64,000 bases of DNA from Bacillota bacterium (GTDB lineage: Bacteria > Bacillota > Bacilli > Paenibacillales > NBRC-103111): assembly GCA_023388055.1 (NCBI GenBank), contig JAEWGW010000022.1:1-64000 (forward strand), written 5' to 3'. The notes under the pieces are model-generated. The model saw only the letters and a program-made list of their open reading frames with translations, did not search any database and was not told where the DNA came from. The translations under genes and the position numbers were made by a program. Numbering within the stretch: the stretch's first letter is position 1; each line of letters begins with the position of its first letter. Shown piece by piece: positions 23,857-32,499 of this stretch.

Positions 23857-25773
23857 TCATTCTTCCCCGGCTTCGATCCATACCTCCATCAGCCGGTTCA
23901 AACGGTGCTGCAGGGTTTCTCTCTCCTGCCAGTGCTGCTCCAATTGGGCAGGGGTGCTTGTGTGATTCTGCGTATACAAGAGGGCATCCAGCTCCTCTAG
24001 CTGTACCTCAATCGCCTTCATCTCCGCCTCCAGCTTACCGATATCCGGCCGGCTGTCTTTTGGTTCATCTTGACGGGTTATGAGCTTCGGCTTCGGTTCA
24101 GGGCGGATACGGCGCGGTTCCTCTACCGTTGCCGTGCTCCGCGCCTTCCTCCTTGCGCGCTCTTCCTTATATTCATCAAAGCCGCCCAAGTACACATCAA
24201 GGGTGCCTTGGTCCAATTCCCAAATTTTTTGGGCAAGCCGGTTAATCAGATACCGGTCATGGGTCACGATGAGAATCGTGCCGGGGTAATCCTCCAACGC
24301 CTCCTCCAGCGCTTCTCTTGAAGCAATGTCCATATGGTTGGTCGGTTCGTCCAGGATAAGCAGGTTGGGCTTCCTATGAACCAGCAGCGCCAGGCGCAGA
24401 CGGGTCCATTCTCCGCCCGAGAGCTGTCCCACCGACTTGAACACCTCTGCGCCGTAGAACAGATACGTCGCCAGCCGGCCCCGGGCTTCACCCTCCTCCA
24501 TTCCCGCTTCCGTCCGGAAGTACTCCAGTACGGATTGCCCCGGATGCGAAGGAGCCTGCTGCTGGGCCAGGTAACCCGCCTCCACCCGGGAACCCAAACG
24601 AACGGAGCCGCTGTCCGGGGCAGCCTCCCCCAGAATGAGCTTCAGGAGGGTGGACTTGCCGGAGCCATTATCTCCGATCAGCATGACCTTTTCCCCGTAG
24701 AGGAGTTCACCGGTCACGCCGCCCAGAACAGCCCGCTGCTCATATTGCTTCTGCACTCCATCTATCACCACAACCTGTTTTCCTGACCGTTCCAATGGCT
24801 GCAAGCCAAATTCCGCTTCCTTGCGGTCCACCGCAGGCCGCTTTAGCTTCTCCATCCGGTCCAGGGCTCTTTGCATGTTGGCGGCCCTCCGGAAAAACTT
24901 GCCGTTATCCCCGATTCTTCCCCATTCCATCAGTTGCTTGATGGTCTCCCGCATTTTCTTGATTTTCTTCTGCTGCTCCTGATAATCCGCGAACTGCCGG
25001 ATCAACAGGTCTTCCTTCTCCTTGACATAGCCGGTGTAATTCGTATGGAAAAGGGTAGATTCCCCGTCCTCCAGCTCCACGATTTTGGTGACCACCCGGT
25101 CTAGAAAATAGCGGTCATGGGACACAATCAGGCAGGTGCCCGCATACTTCCGCAGAAATTCCTCCAGCCATTCCACAGCAGCCATATCCAAATGGTTGGT
25201 CGGTTCGTCAAGCAAAAGGAGATCCGGCTCCCGGAGAAGCTGGGAAGCAAGACCAACCTTCGTTTTTTCCCCGCCCGATAAGGACTTGTAGGACCGCCCG
25301 TACCATTCGCCTGGAATGCCCAGCCCCTGTGCGACCTGGTCGATCCGGGCATCAAGCTCGTATCCGCCCTCCCGTTCAAAACGCTCCTGCAGCTTGGCGT
25401 ATTCCGCCAGCTGGGTCTCCAGCTGCTCCGGCGACGTATCCGGCGAGGACATGGCCGATTCCAGCACACTCATCCTCTCCCGGCAATCCAGCAGCTCCCG
25501 GAAACCCGTTTCCAGCACCTCACGGACGGTCAGGCCGGCCTCTGCACCCGGAATTTGCTGAAGATATCCAATCCGCGCATTCTTCCGTACCGACAGCATG
25601 CCTTGATCCGGATTATCCAGCTTGGCGACCATACGCAGCAGCGTGGTTTTCCCGCAGCCGTTGCGGCCCACTAGTGCAGCCTTCTCTCCATGAAGCAGCT
25701 CGAAGGTCACGTTTTCCAGAACAAGCTGTGCGGCATTATATTTTTTCACATTTTGACAATTTACGGTTAACAT
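23857..25773 (-). CDS. ABC-F family ATPase (ribosome-associated translation/antibiotic-resistance type)
   Basis: 638 residues, no membrane segments, two ABC cassettes. Cassette 1 has Walker A GRNGCGKTT (36-44), LSGGEKTK and LLLLDEPTNHLD. A charged helical interdomain linker (about 245-330; QKKIKKMRETIKQLMEWGRIGDNG) precedes cassette 2 (GDNGSGKST, LSGGEWTR, LLILDEPTNHMD). A coiled-coil tail follows. ABC-F proteins bind the ribosomal E site to resolve stalls or displace ribosome-targeting antibiotics; which applies here is inference. The attenuator and translated leader ORF upstream, and the Tet(M)-like GTPase nearby, favour antibiotic response. ATG at 25773 has AAGGAGGAA upstream. Confidence 0.9.
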   Translation of the reverse strand: MLTVNCQNVKKYNAAQLVLENVTFELLHGEKAALVGRNGCGKTTLLRMVAKLDNPDQGMLSVRKNARIGYLQQIPGAEAGLTVREVLETGFRELLDCRERMSVLESAMSSPDTSPEQLETQLAEYAKLQERFEREGGYELDARIDQVAQGLGIPGEWYGRSYKSLSGGEKTKVGLASQLLREPDLLLLDEPTNHLDMAAVEWLEEFLRKYAGTCLIVSHDRYFLDRVVTKIVELEDGESTLFHTNYTGYVKEKEDLLIRQFADYQEQQKKIKKMRETIKQLMEWGRIGDNGKFFRRAANMQRALDRMEKLKRPAVDRKEAEFGLQPLERSGKQVVVIDGVQKQYEQRAVLGGVTGELLYGEKVMLIGDNGSGKSTLLKLILGEAAPDSGSVRLGSRVEAGYLAQQQAPSHPGQSVLEYFRTEAGMEEGEARGRLATYLFYGAEVFKSVGQLSGGEWTRLRLALLVHRKPNLLILDEPTNHMDIASREALEEALEDYPGTILIVTHDRYLINRLAQKIWELDQGTLDVYLGGFDEYKEERARRKARSTATVEEPRRIRPEPKPKLITRQDEPKDSRPDIGKLEAEMKAIEVQLEELDALLYTQNHTSTPAQLEQHWQERETLQHRLNRLMEVWIEAGEE

Positions 25774-25819
25774 CAGGGTTCCTCCTTAGGCGAGGTCCCA
25801 CCCGTTTCGTGGAGCAAAC

Positions 25820-25848
25820 AAAAAAGACGCAGGGAAATTCCCTACGTC
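25820..25848 (-). terminator. Attenuator terminator in the ABC-F leader
   Basis: On the minus strand GACGTAGGGA pairs with TCCCTGCGTC in a ~10-bp stem and is followed by TTTTTTG. It lies between the leader ORF stop and the ABC-F start, so transcription must read through it. CTCCTACC at the end of the leader ORF could pair with the GTAGGG arm and open the terminator. Confidence 0.8.
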
Positions 25849-25870
25849 CTGTCTGGTTCATCCGTTCAGG

Positions 25871-26014
25871 TTAAGGTAGGAGCCATTTCGCGGTTTGTGA
25901 AATCGTATGGTTAAAAATAGGCAGACTTCTCCCGTCTACGTTAAAACCATGAACGATGCCAGCCATCGCAAGTGGCAGCCGGCTCCATTGTTCATTCACA
26001 AACTCCCGTTTCAT
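25871..26014 (-). CDS. 47-residue leader ORF upstream of the ABC-F gene
   Basis: Begins MKREFVNEQWSRLPLAMAGI and ends AKWLLP. The Shine-Dalgarno sequence AAGGAGGTGA is close to ideal and about seven bases from the ATG (26014), so translation should be strong. Its stop is about 20 nt before the attenuator stem. By analogy with ribosome-mediated attenuation of other ABC-F resistance genes, a drug-stalled ribosome here could prevent terminator formation. It could instead be an independent small protein. I recognise no family. Confidence 0.65.
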   Translation of the reverse strand: MKREFVNEQWSRLPLAMAGIVHGFNVDGRSLPIFNHTISQTAKWLLP

Positions 26015-26048
26015 CCTACCTTCACCTCCTTGTACGCATCTTGCTGAT

Positions 26049-26078
26049 AGTATACTACATCCATTCCGTTTAGAGCAA
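26049..26078 (-). promoter_or_regulatory. Promoter of the ABC-F leader transcript
   Basis: TTGCTC (26073-26078), 18 bp, TATACT (26049-26054) on the minus strand. A start near 26042 gives a leader of about 270 nt before the ABC-F ATG. Confidence 0.6.
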
Positions 26079-26160
26079 ACCTTGCCGTTCCCATTTGTAA
26101 AACCCACCCGCATCCCGTATCCTTATTCTTGTTGACTTTACGAAACGGAGATATAACCCC

Positions 26161-27435
26161 ATGAAATCACGGATTTTAACCAGGCCCTTCTATTTCCTGT
26201 GGACGACCCAAACCGCTGCCAACGCAGCGGATGTCCTGTATATAATGGCGCTTACCGTGCTGGTGCTGGACCGGACCGGCTCGCTGGTCTCGGCAGCCTT
26301 GATGCCGCTTCTGCGCAGCGGCGCCCAAATGCTGAGCGGCCTCATCGCCCCGCTGCTGATCAGCCGCTTCAAGCTGACCACTCTGCTGCTGATATCGCAG
26401 ACAGGCCAGTTTCTGCTGTTTATTTGTCTTGCCGTCTACATGAAGCTGAATGGGGACGGGGCTTCCCTTATTGCCGTGTTTACACTTGTGTTTGTGATGT
26501 CCTTCCTGGACGGATGGACCGTTCCGGCCCGGAACGCGCTGGTTCCGCGGCTGGTGACCCATGAAGAGGGCCTGCTGAAGGCCAACAGCCTGGTCAGCGT
26601 CAGCGATCAGGTGGTCCAGTTTGCGGGATGGGGGTTAAGCGGCGTCATCGTTGCGTTGATCGGCGCCAATTCCACGCTGGTGCTGACCGCTTTCGTTTAC
26701 GGGCTGGCAGCAGCCTTTACCTTGGGGGTCAGGGAACCGGCAGATCCGGAGAAGACACAGCACACCCACCTGCAGCAAAAAGAAACCACCCCTGATCGGG
26801 AAGCCTCCAGATGGATTACGCTAACCGAAGGGTGGAAGCTGATCTGGCGGGTGCCCCGCCTGCGGCTGCTTACCTTCATGGATGTGGTCGACATGCTGGG
26901 CGGATCGGTATGGGTCGGGGCGTTTACCCTTGCCTTTGTGCAGGTTGCCCTGGGGCAAGGGGAGGAGTGGTGGGGCTTTATTAACGCAGCATATTTCGCG
27001 GGTACAGTGGGCGGGGGGCTGCTGGTTCTGGCTCTCAGCCGGATGATCGGCAGCCGCTATCTGGCCGCCATGCTTATCGGCATGGCAGGGTATGGCAGCC
27101 TGACCGTCTTTTATGCGCTGAATACTCAGCCGTATATTGCGCTGATTCTCGTGCTGCTGATGGGCCCCTTCGCAGAGCTGTCCATCATTAACCGCCGCAC
27201 CCTGATCCAGCGCAGCGTAACCAAGCTGATGCTGCCCAAGGTGCTTTCCGCCCAGGCCACTCTGCTGCATCTGGTGTTCTGTATCTCCCTCTTGGTCATG
27301 GCGGGACTGGCCGAACGGTTCGGCATCGTGAACATGTATCTGCTGGCAGCAGGCTTGACCCTGCTTGCCCTTCTGGTTGGCCTGGCCGGATACCGGGCCT
27401 TCCACGATAATGAAGCCGGCCCAGCCAACGGCTAA
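26161..27435 (+). CDS. MFS transporter, macrolide/enterobactin-exporter-like
   Basis: 424 residues with about twelve membrane segments. It belongs to the MFS_3 type related to Mef and EntS exporters: FYFLWTTQTAANAADVLYIMAL at the N-terminus and FLDGWTVPARNALVPRLV in the cytoplasmic loop. A soluble central loop (about 200-225) separates the two halves. Probably a proton-coupled drug or metabolite exporter; substrate unknown. ATG at 26161 with ACGGAGAT about ten bases upstream. It is divergent from the ABC-F gene and convergent with the Tet(M)-like gene. Confidence 0.85.
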   Translation: MKSRILTRPFYFLWTTQTAANAADVLYIMALTVLVLDRTGSLVSAALMPLLRSGAQMLSGLIAPLLISRFKLTTLLLISQTGQFLLFICLAVYMKLNGDGASLIAVFTLVFVMSFLDGWTVPARNALVPRLVTHEEGLLKANSLVSVSDQVVQFAGWGLSGVIVALIGANSTLVLTAFVYGLAAAFTLGVREPADPEKTQHTHLQQKETTPDREASRWITLTEGWKLIWRVPRLRLLTFMDVVDMLGGSVWVGAFTLAFVQVALGQGEEWWGFINAAYFAGTVGGGLLVLALSRMIGSRYLAAMLIGMAGYGSLTVFYALNTQPYIALILVLLMGPFAELSIINRRTLIQRSVTKLMLPKVLSAQATLLHLVFCISLLVMAGLAERFGIVNMYLLAAGLTLLALLVGLAGYRAFHDNEAGPANG

Positions 27436-27451
27436 CCGGCCAAACGACTCT

Positions 27452-29410
27452 TCACCGGAGCAGATGCATCTTCCCCTCCGCTTCCTCCCACGGCACCGAA
27501 TACCCCGCCCCCTTGGCACAAAAAATCGAGGAAGAGGTATACAGCGGGTCGGCTTCCCTCCGGTAGCCGGTCCGTTCCATCACTTCCCCGGCATTATGGC
27601 ACCGGTCATAACCTCCGAACACACAGCGGATGCTGCCCCGTCCATGGGTGAAGGAGGCAAATTCGGTGCTGTAGCTCATGAAGGTGGAAACCGGCACCCT
27701 TCCGGTTATCACCACATGTGCTTCCATAGTCTGCGGCGGATCAAAGGTACCCGACGCCCGCTGGACATCGGACAGCACCCTCCCCATTTCATCGAGGCCC
27801 ACCTTGATTTTAAAATCGTAATACGGCTCCAGGAGCAGATTATCCGCCTTCTCCAATCCCTGCCGCAGCGCCCGGAAGACCGCCTCACGGAAGTCTCCGC
27901 CATGGGTATGCTCCTTATGCGCGGCCCCTCTAACCAAGGTAATCCGCATGTCCGTAACCGGCATCCCGGTCAGCACCCCATGATGCTCCCGCTCAAACAG
28001 ATGGGTCCGGATCAGGTGCTGGTAGTTCATGCTGAGAACATCGGGATGGCACCGGCTTATAAATTCAATTCCGCTTCCCCGCTCTCCCGGCTCCAAAAGC
28101 AAATGCACCTCCGCATAATGCCGCAGAGGTTCGAAGTGCCCGTAGCCCATCACACCGGCTTGGATGGTTTCATTGTATAGGATTTCCGGCTGCCCAAAGG
28201 AAACAGCGAAGCCGAACCGGTCCTTCACCAGCTGCTCCAGCACCTCCAGTTGGATCACACCCATCACCCGGATGTGGATCTCCTGCACATTTTCCTCCCA
28301 AACCACATTCAGGGAAGGCTCCTCTGCCTCCAAAATACGGAATACACCAAGCACCTTCTGCACATGGAGAGAATCGCCGAATTCCACCTTGGACTGCAGG
28401 GTCGGCTCCGACTCATAGACCAGTCTGTCCGATACCACCCCCAAGCCTTGTCCGGCCCAAGCGGCGGACAAGCCGGCAACGGCAAACAGATCACCTGCCG
28501 CTACTTCCTCCACGGGCTGGAACTTAAGGCCATTCACGAGGGAAATCCGGGTAACCTTCTCCTCAACCGACACCCCGCCGTTCTCATATGGAAGCAGCTC
28601 CCGAACCTTCAGCCTGCCGCTCAGCGCCTTGATAAACGTTAATCTTACCCCGTTTGCATCATGACGGATTTTGTAGATCCGCCCCCCGAAGGCTGCACCT
28701 TCGTCATAAGTGGAAACCGTTAGCAGGTGGAGCTGCTCCAGGAATTCCGCAACCCCCGTATCCTGAAGCGCCGAACCGGAAGCGCAAGGATACAGCAGCC
28801 CTGCCCGCATGAGCCGCTGCATGGTTTGCAGCCAGAATGCAGGATCACTCCTTCCCTCCAAAAACGCCTCCAGCGCAGCCTCATCCCGCTCTGCCATAAA
28901 CTCCAGCAGCGGTTCACTTGCAATGCCATTAACAAAACTTGAGGATACCGGGCATAGATCCCCGGTGAGCTGCAGGCGTATATCCTCCTCGGTTCTGCCC
29001 ACATCTGCGCCGGTGCGATCTGTTTTGTTGATAAAGAAAAGGGTTGGAATCCGGTGCTTATGCAGCAGCTGCCAGACTGTCTCCGTATGACCCTGAACAC
29101 CTTCCACCGCACTCACAATGACCACGGCATAGTCAATGACCTGCAAGGCCCGCTCCATCTCCGGGGAGAAATCCACGTGCCCGGGGGTATCGATCAGATA
29201 ATAGGTATCCCCTTTATAGTCCATCACGGCTTGGTCGGCAAAAACAGTAATGCCCCGGGTGCGCTCAATATCGTGGCTGTCCAGAAACGCATCCTGATGG
29301 TCCACCCGGCCCCGCGACTTAATGCTATTGGTATGGAACAGCAGCTGTTCCGCAAACGTCGTTTTCCCAGCATCCACATGGGCAAACAGCCCAATCGTCA
29401 GTCGTTTCAT
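27452..29410 (-). CDS. EF-G-like GTPase of the Tet(M)/Otr ribosomal-protection family
   Basis: 652 residues with EF-G-like domains in order. G1 AHVDAGKTT (10-18), G2 ERTRGITV, G3 DTPGHVDF, G4 NKTD; then a beta-barrel domain, and domains III-V ending without a long extension. Length and layout match ribosomal-protection proteins, which remove tetracycline from the 30S A site, rather than EF-G (about 690) or LepA. True resistance activity is not established; chromosomal homologues exist in non-resistant Bacillales. The ATG at 29410 follows GTGGGGG. It lies 17 bp from the convergent MFS gene with no obvious terminator between. Confidence 0.85.
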   Translation of the reverse strand: MKRLTIGLFAHVDAGKTTFAEQLLFHTNSIKSRGRVDHQDAFLDSHDIERTRGITVFADQAVMDYKGDTYYLIDTPGHVDFSPEMERALQVIDYAVVIVSAVEGVQGHTETVWQLLHKHRIPTLFFINKTDRTGADVGRTEEDIRLQLTGDLCPVSSSFVNGIASEPLLEFMAERDEAALEAFLEGRSDPAFWLQTMQRLMRAGLLYPCASGSALQDTGVAEFLEQLHLLTVSTYDEGAAFGGRIYKIRHDANGVRLTFIKALSGRLKVRELLPYENGGVSVEEKVTRISLVNGLKFQPVEEVAAGDLFAVAGLSAAWAGQGLGVVSDRLVYESEPTLQSKVEFGDSLHVQKVLGVFRILEAEEPSLNVVWEENVQEIHIRVMGVIQLEVLEQLVKDRFGFAVSFGQPEILYNETIQAGVMGYGHFEPLRHYAEVHLLLEPGERGSGIEFISRCHPDVLSMNYQHLIRTHLFEREHHGVLTGMPVTDMRITLVRGAAHKEHTHGGDFREAVFRALRQGLEKADNLLLEPYYDFKIKVGLDEMGRVLSDVQRASGTFDPPQTMEAHVVITGRVPVSTFMSYSTEFASFTHGRGSIRCVFGGYDRCHNAGEVMERTGYRREADPLYTSSSIFCAKGAGYSVPWEEAEGKMHLLR

Positions 29411-29526
29411 ACGCCCCCACTTTCACCGCTTCTTGTCTGTGTTCGTTCCCGGCAATCGTCGTTCTTGATTTCATTTTATCATAAATAAAGCCACCCTTTG
29501 CAGGACTGGCAGTTCCCGGTTTATTT

Positions 29527-29709
29527 CATGTGCTTAGGGGGCGCCGATGGTAAAATAACATTGTGTAAAAATCGAGTGTCCCACTTTCTGCAGCAGAGCC
29601 GATAATCCCGCGGCGCATCGAAGTGCGGATCGTACTGAATAATGCTCCATGTGCCGGCAACAGGCTGATCAGCCGTAGCAGCCAGAGAATACCCGCTGAT
29701 CGACGCTTA
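29527..29709 (-). pseudogene. Possible C-terminal gene remnant without a start
   Basis: An open frame of about 60 codons bounded by stops, with no start codon or ribosome site, translating as ...SLAATADQPVAGTWSIIQYD... and ending PPKHMK. The sequence looks protein-like rather than random, but I recognise no family. It sits directly downstream of the hydrolase gene and may be the surviving tail of a deleted neighbour. Confidence 0.25.
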
Positions 29710-29713
29710 GATT

Positions 29714-30619
29714 CTATTGCCTTGTCCCCAGCACATATTGAATCACATCTGCGGCAAATCTGTCCGGTTCCTCAAAATGAGGCAAATGCCCGCTCTCCTC
29801 ATAAATGATCAACTGTCCATTCTGTACGTCCTTCACAAATGCTTCTGTCTGCTCCTCGCAGATAACGGGATCATGCCGGCCCTTTATCAATAGCGTTGGC
29901 ACGGTCAGATCCTTCAGCTTGGGAAGCAAGGAGTCAAAAATCCGCCCTTCGGCGATTAATTTGGAGAAATGAATACCGCTGCGTCTGCCGAACTCCTTTA
30001 CCTGACTGTCCGAATAAAGCATCCTGGTGTAGTTGTTTCCGTCATTCGGCGTATACACCTTCATTCTTAGCTTACCTAAGCCTTGGCCCAGCTCCATAAA
30101 AGCCTGCAGCGTTTCTTCCGGTGACTGGGACCCGTGTGCTGCGGCCAGGCATTCCTGCGCCTTTTCGGGCTTCCCGATAGACTGGTAGAAAGGCGCGGCT
30201 TTTTGCAGCCAGTTTCGGAAGGACCTGTCGAAATCAAAGGAAGGCCCCTCCAAAACAAGGCACTTAACCGAATCCGGATAATAGCCGGCATACAGCACGC
30301 CTAAGAAGCCTCCGAACGAATGCCCCAGCACAGACCAGCGCGGAATGCCCAAATGCTCACGAAGCTGCTCGCAATCCTCCACCAAATCCTGAAGCCCCAA
30401 GGCTTCCTCCTCCTCGATTGCATCTGAGCGCCAGACCCCGCGCTGATCTATACCGATTAGACGAAGCTTCTCTGACAGCCGCAGCGATTGATGCAGCATA
30501 AATTCATAGCAGCTCTCCCCCGGCCCGCCGTGAAGGTATAATAGCGCGGGAGCATCCGCATCTCCGTGGGTTTCCACGTATAACCGTTTTCCGCGAATTT
30601 CGAGTAAGTCTCCTTCCAT
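29714..30619 (-). CDS. Alpha/beta hydrolase, proline iminopeptidase-like
   Basis: 301 residues. LYLHGGPGESC (the HGGPG motif of proline iminopeptidases), nucleophile Ser in LGHSFGGFLG, Asp in LIKGRHDPVI and His in YEESGHLPHFEE complete the triad. Likely a cytoplasmic aminopeptidase or esterase; substrate unknown. ATG at 30619 is chosen because AAAGGAG lies seven bases upstream; a GTG two codons earlier is too close to it. Confidence 0.87.
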   Translation of the reverse strand: MEGDLLEIRGKRLYVETHGDADAPALLYLHGGPGESCYEFMLHQSLRLSEKLRLIGIDQRGVWRSDAIEEEEALGLQDLVEDCEQLREHLGIPRWSVLGHSFGGFLGVLYAGYYPDSVKCLVLEGPSFDFDRSFRNWLQKAAPFYQSIGKPEKAQECLAAAHGSQSPEETLQAFMELGQGLGKLRMKVYTPNDGNNYTRMLYSDSQVKEFGRRSGIHFSKLIAEGRIFDSLLPKLKDLTVPTLLIKGRHDPVICEEQTEAFVKDVQNGQLIIYEESGHLPHFEEPDRFAADVIQYVLGTRQ

Positions 30620-30713
30620 ATACACGCTCCTTTCTTACATGATATCAACGGGTCATTTCTGCTTACTCTCATCATAGCGAAAAGAACAAGAATTAACATC
30701 CTTTTCCAACTAA

Positions 30714-30743
30714 AACAAAAAACCACCCCTGCAGAGAGGTGGT
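30714..30743 (-). terminator. Terminator downstream of the frameshifted gene
   Basis: ACCACC/GGTGGT stem with a ten-base loop, followed on the minus strand by TTTTTTGTTTT. Confidence 0.75.
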
Positions 30744-30773
30744 CCGCGTTACCATATAGTTTGCAGTCAGCTC

Positions 30774-31107
30774 TTAATATTGCCCCTTGATCACAAAAAA
30801 CGAACCCCGGATGGTTCCCGCCAACGTGGACTTCTGCCTGGCGAACTTAAACTTGCCCTCCAGCTCCGCCGGGACCTCCATGCCCTCCGACAGCTTAAAG
30901 CCCACTGCCCGTTTCTTGGGGTTGTCCACCGTAAACATCACATTCACCCCAAGCCCATCCTCATAGAAAACATAGGTAAACTGGATGTTCTCCACTTGGA
31001 AACGTGAGGTTTCCAGCGGTTTGGCCGCAAACGCGATATTGCGCTCTTCCTTCAGCAGTTACGTAATCCAGATTGTCCTGGCTTTCGCTGGCAGGCAGGG
31101 TTTGCAT
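30774..31107 (-). pseudogene. Frameshifted gene of unknown function
   Basis: Two frames appear to belong to one protein. The upstream frame (start about 31107) reads MQTLPASESQDNLDYV; after a one-base shift near 31060 the reading continues LLKEERNIAFAAKPLETSRF and on to SFFVIKGQY. No ribosome site precedes the ATG, and its upstream DNA is now the padR promoter. A downstream terminator remains. I do not recognise the family. If the shift is a sequencing error, this would be an intact gene of about 110 codons. Confidence 0.5.
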
Positions 31108-31112
31108 TAATC

Positions 31113-31165
31113 TTGACAAATATATCAATGATGGATACAATGATTTTATATCCATCATTGATATA
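31113..31165 (+). promoter_or_regulatory. padR promoter with 17-bp inverted-repeat operator
   Basis: TTGACA (31113-31118), 17 bp, TACAAT (31136-31141). TATATCAATGATGGATA (31121-31137) and its exact reverse complement (31149-31165) are separated by 11 bp and embrace the -10 box and start site. This is a textbook position for PadR autorepression. Confidence 0.85.
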
Positions 31166-31179
31166 AAGGAGGCAGCCCT

Positions 31180-31524
31180 GTGGCCCGAACAAGTCCCTAC
31201 GAATCCGGCGAGCTTACAGATAGCATCTTCCTGATCCTATTGGCCACGCTGGAACCGATACACGGCTATAAGATTATGCAGGTCATTCAGGATATGACCA
31301 CAGGCAGCGTGGAGATCGGTCCCGCCACCATGTATACCACCTTGAAGAAGCTGAACCAAGCCGGGTGGATCACGGAGATAAGCGGAGATGACTCCAAAAT
31401 CCTGTATCAGGTTACGGAGGAAGGACAGCATATCCTCCACGAAAACTTTAACCGCAGAAAACAGCTTATCGATATAGCAGAACAGCATCTCATTCAGTAC
31501 TCAGGAGGGCGAAATAATGGCTAA
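31180..31524 (+). CDS. PadR-family transcriptional regulator
   Basis: 114 residues, the short PadR subfamily: LTDSIFLILLATLEPIHGYKIMQVIQDMT, then GPATMYTTLKKLNQAGWI (recognition helix and wing). GTG start with AAAGGAGG seven bases upstream. It overlaps the DUF2812 gene by 8 bp; this pairing is common in Bacillota, the membrane protein being co-repressed with its regulator. The inverted repeat in its promoter is the probable operator. Confidence 0.92.
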   Translation: MARTSPYESGELTDSIFLILLATLEPIHGYKIMQVIQDMTTGSVEIGPATMYTTLKKLNQAGWITEISGDDSKILYQVTEEGQHILHENFNRRKQLIDIAEQHLIQYSGGRNNG

Positions 31525-32044
31525 ATACCGCTTATGCAACGGGCTGGCGATAGCGCCGGAGAGAGATATGAGGATGCTGAAGGAAATGAGCCGGACAGGG
31601 TGGCATCTTGCCGGGTTATCCGGCTTGCTGTACCGCCTCGAGGAGGGGCAGCCGCAGGATTACGATTATGCGTTGAATATGGAGAGACGCATCGGCCCCG
31701 ATATGCTGTCCTTCTACGAGGCCAGCGGCTGGACGCCGGTGGTGGCCCAACACGGCTACCAGATTTTTAGAGCGGCAGCGGGTACACCCCCCATTTTTAG
31801 CGATACGGATTCCGAAATGGAGATTCTCCGCAGTAATAGACGCCAGATGGGCAAGTTGGCGCTTATCTTTATGGGACTGCTGCTAGGCTGTTTATTCATG
31901 CTCAACCGGGTTGACCAAAGCTTCTATGTGGGGATGGCTTCCGGTGCAAGCCTTGTTCTGATGGTTTGTGTGATCTTTACGGTGTTTCCCTTTATCGGAT
32001 ACACCCGGACCCTGCGCAAAAAACAACGAAACCGCCTCTTATAG
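31517..32044 (+). CDS. DUF2812 membrane protein
   Basis: 175 residues. The N-terminal ~100 residues form a soluble DUF2812-type domain (MAKYRLCNGLAIAPERDMRM, then GWHLAGLSGLLYRLEEGQ), followed by two membrane helices (about 112-130 and 138-160) and a basic tail. Function unknown. Probably affects envelope or drug sensing with its PadR partner; that is inference from the repeated gene pairing. Confidence 0.85.
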   Translation: MAKYRLCNGLAIAPERDMRMLKEMSRTGWHLAGLSGLLYRLEEGQPQDYDYALNMERRIGPDMLSFYEASGWTPVVAQHGYQIFRAAAGTPPIFSDTDSEMEILRSNRRQMGKLALIFMGLLLGCLFMLNRVDQSFYVGMASGASLVLMVCVIFTVFPFIGYTRTLRKKQRNRLL

Positions 32045-32058
32045 GGGATGCATGCAAA

Positions 32059-32096
32059 AAGCGGAGAGCCATGGCATAATCGCCTGCTCTCCGCTT
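32059..32096. terminator. Bidirectional terminator between DUF2812 and yjdM
   Basis: An 11-bp perfect stem AAGCGGAGAGC/GCTCTCCGCTT with T-rich sequence on both strands between convergent genes. Confidence 0.85.
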
Positions 32097-32110
32097 CTTT
32101 GGTTTCGCCT

Positions 32111-32455
32111 CTACAGAATCTTCTTCACAAACTCCGATTTGAGCTTCATGGCCCCAAATCCGTCGATTTTGCAATCGATGTCGTGGTCCCCATCCACCAG
32201 CCGGATGTTTTTCACGCGGGTTCCTATCTTCAGGACAGATGAGCTGCCCTTCACCTTCAGATCCTTGATAACCGTAACGGAATCCCCGTCATTCAGGATA
32301 TTGCCATTGGCATCCTTCACGATTTTTTGATCGCCGCTGTCCTCAGCGCCCGATTCCAAGCTCCATTCATGGGCACATTCCGGGCAAACGAGAAGACTCC
32401 CGTCCTCGTATGTGTATTCTGAATGGCATTTGGGGCAATTCGGCAAGCTTGACAT
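32111..32455 (-). CDS. yjdM: YjdM/PhnA-like zinc-ribbon protein
   Basis: 114 residues. An N-terminal zinc ribbon (CPKC...CPEC, residues 7-27) is followed by the conserved YjdM domain (IVKDANGNILNDGDSVTVIK, GTRVKNIRLVDGDHDIDCKI). Full length for the family, once called PhnA; its molecular role is unsettled. The ATG at 32455 has AGGGAG rather far upstream. It follows the SDR gene by 45 bp and may share its transcript. Confidence 0.88.
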   Translation of the reverse strand: MSSLPNCPKCHSEYTYEDGSLLVCPECAHEWSLESGAEDSGDQKIVKDANGNILNDGDSVTVIKDLKVKGSSSVLKIGTRVKNIRLVDGDHDIDCKIDGFGAMKLKSEFVKKIL

Positions 32456-32499
32456 GAAGTATTTGCACTCCCTCTGATGTTATATAGTGTTGATTTTTA

